Source: Paenibacillus pabuli NBRC 13638
GTDB taxonomy: Bacteria > Bacillota > Bacilli > Paenibacillales > Paenibacillaceae
DNA: 64,000 nt
Assembly: GCF_001514495.1 (NCBI RefSeq)
Contig: NZ_BCNM01000004.1
Span: 62,001 to 126,000 of the forward strand
Direction: 5' to 3'
Shown: positions 61,047 to 64,000 of the stretch, piece after piece
Layout: each line of letters opens with the position of its first letter
Numbering within the stretch: the stretch's first letter is position 1
Notes under the pieces: generated by a model
The model's database searches: none
What the model saw: the letters and a program-made list of their open reading frames with translations, nothing else
What the model was told of the DNA's origin: nothing
Made by a program: the position numbers and the translations under genes

Positions 61047-62318
61047 CTACACTCGTTTCGATCGGTAACGGATGCGCATCACTGCCTGAACGGCAATGGC
61101 GGCTGCGATCAGAAGCAGATTGAACACAAACACAGTGTAGAGCGATCCGACCTCCACAAGCAGGGCTGCAACCAGAGGGGATACTATTGAACCGATCTCT
61201 GCTGCAGACACAATTTTGCCAATGACGGAACTTCTACCCTCGTCCGGGATATGATCCCCGATATGAGCAAAGAATGAGTCCATGTAACATGCACCGCCTA
61301 CGCCGCCGATCAGCATGCCCACGTAAACCAGCACATAAGAAGATGTACTCAGGAAAACGACCACCTCGATGCCAATCATCAGCATGCCGAACATGCAGAG
61401 CAGCAGCCGATCCCCCAGCCGATCAGAAAGGTAACCTGCTATTGGGGCAGCTGCAAGTGTGGAAATCCCGGCTACGGTAAAGGCAAGACTGGTCGCAAAT
61501 GGATCCCAGTGCATGATATGAGCGGCATACAGCGCAAAATAAGTCAGAAACACGGCATAGGCGCTCATCTCCAGGAAATGGACCGTACCGTAGCCGATCA
61601 GTTGCTGCCGCCGGGTAAGTCCAGTGGACGAGTCTTGAGCGATTGGACGAGGAGTAACGTATGCTGGAGAAGTTGTACTGTCCATATGCGTTTGCGTTTG
61701 TTTTACAGCAGTTGAAATGGCCTGTGCGGCTTGGCCGTTCACCTCGCTTCCGGATGCGAGACCTGCTTTTGCAGCTGACTTTATCCCCATCGCCGCACCC
61801 ACTGCCATGAGACAGCATACCGTCACAAGCAAAAAGGGTACCGACAATGGCCAGTGCAGTGCAAGCCAGCCGCTGATGACTGGACCCAGAACCATGCCTC
61901 CGCCTTCACTGCTGCTAATATAACCGTTATACAGGCCTCGGTTATCGGTATTCCCCCCATCTCCGATGATGGAACGAATAACGACTGTCAGTCCGGTCGA
62001 AGCGAGCCCTTGCAGCAGGCGCAGCAGACCGAATACTAACGCGGCAGAAGATACCGCGAAACCACCCATACAGACAGCGAGCAGCAGCAGCATGGCAATA
62101 AGTGCCCGTTTGCCCCCAAGTTTACGATAGAGCGCCGCAGCCGGCACCCCGCCAATCACTTTACCGACATAAAAGAGTGCAAAAATAACCCCCATCATCC
62201 AGCCGGACAGGCCGAACTCCTCAATAAACAGAGGGAAAAGGGGGAGGATCATGAAGCCGCCCATCTGACTCAGAAAACAAATGGTCATCAGCAAAGGCAG
62301 GTTTTTGCGAATATCCAC
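61047..62318 (-). CDS. MFS transporter
   Basis: About 423 residues with twelve membrane segments and a long central loop (about 195-240). Motifs include GKVIGGVPAAALYRKLGGKRAL (the MFS loop 2-3 motif) and AGYLSDRLGDR in the second half. GTG at 62318 lies eight bases after AAAGGAG; a longer frame overlaps that site. Member of the multidrug-efflux-like group; substrate unknown. Confidence 0.85.
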   Translation of the reverse strand: MDIRKNLPLLMTICFLSQMGGFMILPLFPLFIEEFGLSGWMMGVIFALFYVGKVIGGVPAAALYRKLGGKRALIAMLLLLAVCMGGFAVSSAALVFGLLRLLQGLASTGLTVVIRSIIGDGGNTDNRGLYNGYISSSEGGGMVLGPVISGWLALHWPLSVPFLLVTVCCLMAVGAAMGIKSAAKAGLASGSEVNGQAAQAISTAVKQTQTHMDSTTSPAYVTPRPIAQDSSTGLTRRQQLIGYGTVHFLEMSAYAVFLTYFALYAAHIMHWDPFATSLAFTVAGISTLAAAPIAGYLSDRLGDRLLLCMFGMLMIGIEVVVFLSTSSYVLVYVGMLIGGVGGACYMDSFFAHIGDHIPDEGRSSVIGKIVSAAEIGSIVSPLVAALLVEVGSLYTVFVFNLLLIAAAIAVQAVMRIRYRSKRV

Positions 62319-62575
62319 GAACAAGACTCCTTTCACTTAAACTTAATCCGAAATCCTCATGAAATCGCTCTACTTGCATGCGTAGATATCGACATATACC
62401 CGTAATGTATGCTGTATTTGTGAGAATAAGAAGAAATAACACAGGGCGTTTACATCAAAAGCATTGCGGATATAGCTGAATCATATATAATAGATGGGAT
62501 TTGTAATGAAGCATGCATGAAAAGAAGTGTACAGGCTCAAGGTATACCTCAAGTTTAAAGGGGGCGAAATGAAGC

Positions 62576-63685
62576 ATGTCAGAACAACAACCGATTATCC
62601 GGTTCGACCGGGTGACCCAGCAATACGATCAGGATGAAGCCGTATTGAAGGAAGTCAGCTTCGAGATTGAGCGGGGTAAATTTTATACGCTACTCGGCCC
62701 GTCAGGCTGCGGGAAAACAACGATATTACGCCTGATCGCCGGCTTTGCGGAGCCGACACAGGGCAGTATTTATTTTAACGGTGCATTGATTAACCGTGTG
62801 CCGGCCCACCAGCGGCAGGTGAATACCGTATTTCAGGACTACGCATTATTTCCACATTTGAATGTCTTTGAGAACGTAGCTTTTGGTTTGCGGATCAAAA
62901 AAATGAAAACCGCTGAAATTCGCAGCAAAGTGTTGGAAGCCCTCAAGTTCGTCAATCTCTCCGGTTATGAGAACCGTGAGATTGGTGAGATGTCCGGCGG
63001 ACAACGACAGCGTGTTGCGATTGCACGGGCGATTGTGAATGAACCCGAGATTTTGCTGCTGGACGAGCCTCTATCGGCACTCGATCTGAAGCTGCGGACA
63101 GAAATGCAGTATGAACTGCGCGAGCTGCAACAGCGACTGGGCATTACGTTTATCTTTGTCACGCATGACCAGGAGGAAGCCTTGGCGATGTCGGATGAGA
63201 TCTTTGTCCTGAACGGCGGCGTCATTCAACAGAGCGGCACGCCGAATGATATCTATGATGAGCCGATTAACCGTTTTGTGGCGGACTTTATCGGTGAATC
63301 GAACATTGTATCCGGCAAAATGAAGCAGGACTTTGTGGTGGAATTTGCTGGTGCACAGTATGAGTGTGTCGATCAGGGGCTACAGCCGGACGAGCCTGTG
63401 GAGATTGTGATTCGTCCAGAGGATCTGGAGATTACAACCGAGGAACAGGGCAAGATGCAGGTCAATGTGGACTCCCAGCTGTTCCGTGGAGTGCATTACG
63501 AGATATCGACTTACGATGATGCGGGTAATGAGTGGTTGGTGCATTCTACGAAGAAAGCCGTGGTAGGCGCTCGTATTGGACTATATTTTGACCCGGAAGC
63601 CATCCACGTCATGCGCTTTAACGAGACGGAAGAAGAGTTCGACAAACGTCTGGAAGCCTACCAAGAGGCCGTTCATGCAGACTAA
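62576..63685 (+). CDS. potA: PotA-type ABC ATPase (spermidine/putrescine)
   Basis: 369 residues. Walker [10 protein letters not shown], signature MSGGQRQR, Walker [12 protein letters not shown], His in [14 protein letters not shown]. The C-terminal TOBE-like regulatory domain is present. It is followed by a PotB-type permease with an 11-bp overlap, so this is the start of a second polyamine-type transporter operon, distinct from the purine one. The palindrome AGGTATACCT (62541-62550) lies upstream, flanked by CTCAAG repeats. Confidence 0.9.
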   Translation: MSEQQPIIRFDRVTQQYDQDEAVLKEVSFEIERGKFYTLLGPSGCGKTTILRLIAGFAEPTQGSIYFNGALINRVPAHQRQVNTVFQDYALFPHLNVFENVAFGLRIKKMKTAEIRSKVLEALKFVNLSGYENREIGEMSGGQRQRVAIARAIVNEPEILLLDEPLSALDLKLRTEMQYELRELQQRLGITFIFVTHDQEEALAMSDEIFVLNGGVIQQSGTPNDIYDEPINRFVADFIGESNIVSGKMKQDFVVEFAGAQYECVDQGLQPDEPVEIVIRPEDLEITTEEQGKMQVNVDSQLFRGVHYEISTYDDAGNEWLVHSTKKAVVGARIGLYFDPEAIHVMRFNETEEEFDKRLEAYQEAVHAD

Positions 63686-64000
63686 GTCGAGTACACGCAA
63701 TGTGTATCTGATTCCATACGTGTTATGGATGGTGTTGTTTGTAGTTGCTCCGGTTCTGCTGGTGGTATATTACTCATTCTTCGATGTGGAGGGCAACTTC
63801 ACGCTGGGTAACTATGCCCGGTTCTTTACACCTGTGTACATGCAGATGACTCTGAGCTCGTTCTGGTATGCATTCCTGATTACGGTGTTCTCGCTGTTGG
63901 TCTCGTATCCGACGGCGTATTTACTGACTCGTACGAAACACAAGCAGCTGTGGCTGCTGCTTATTATTTTACCAAGCTGGATTAATCTGTTGTTAAAAGC
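63675..64000 (+). CDS. potB: PotB-type permease, partial (right edge)
   Basis: Only 108 codons are present before the window ends. ATG at 63675 overlaps the 3' end of potA by 11 bp. The N-terminus has a first membrane segment ([22 protein letters not shown]), an extracellular loop with [10 protein letters not shown], and the next segments, as in PotB. Confidence 0.9.
   Translation, partial: MQTKSSTRNVYLIPYVLWMVLFVVAPVLLVVYYSFFDVEGNFTLGNYARFFTPVYMQMTLSSFWYAFLITVFSLLVSYPTAYLLTRTKHKQLWLLLIILPSWINLLLK

Overview
The window is a stretch of a Bacillota chromosome, most likely a Paenibacillus or close relative. This is inferred from the gene set (YesM-type kinase, LplB/LplC sugar permeases, bacterial NO synthase, LTA synthase, EfeOBU, Dps), strong GGAGG ribosome sites, frequent TTG/GTG starts, and Gram-positive cre, Fur and PerR boxes. 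I see no rRNA, tRNA, CRISPR array, insertion sequence or prophage.

Left part (1-32.8 kb): a two-component pair (the regulator is cut by the left edge), a GH63/MGH1-like glycosidase, an LTA synthase, an HmoB-like monooxygenase, a small HTH/membrane-protein pair facing a nuclease-helicase fusion across a perfect 20-bp inverted repeat, a cytoplasmic alpha-amylase, an MBL hydrolase, glucuronate isomerase, a MarR-controlled heterodimeric ABC exporter, a lipoprotein serpin, a GNAT/MocR divergent pair (the MocR lacks the PLP lysine), a TetR/MMPL divergent pair, an atypical nucleoside hydrolase, a chemotaxis receptor with a SigD-like promoter, a DUF3105 membrane protein and a zinc-ribbon membrane protein.

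Middle (32.9-49.4 kb): a Fur-controlled efeO-efeB-efeU iron operon, then a fructan/sucrose locus. That locus has a LacI regulator, two LplB/LplC permeases, a binding protein, a cytoplasmic GH32, a ROK fructokinase and a 1277-residue secreted GH32 with several accessory domains. No transporter ATPase is encoded there, so a shared ATPase elsewhere is expected. An MpsC/DUF2294-like protein follows.

Right part (49.6-64 kb): a spermidine/putrescine-type ABC transporter interleaved with a nucleoside hydrolase and followed by adenine deaminase. Together they look like a purine-nucleoside uptake and salvage operon and are the best candidate here for an under-described system. It is preceded by a 90-nt inverted-repeat element and interrupted by a cluster of six hairpins. 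Then come a HAD phosphatase, a PerR-type dps, nitric oxide synthase, a NUDIX hydrolase, an MFS transporter and the start of a second potAB-type operon cut by the right edge.

Start codons were chosen by ribosome-site spacing and often differ from the longest reading frame. All functional names come from remembered family motifs; no database search was possible.
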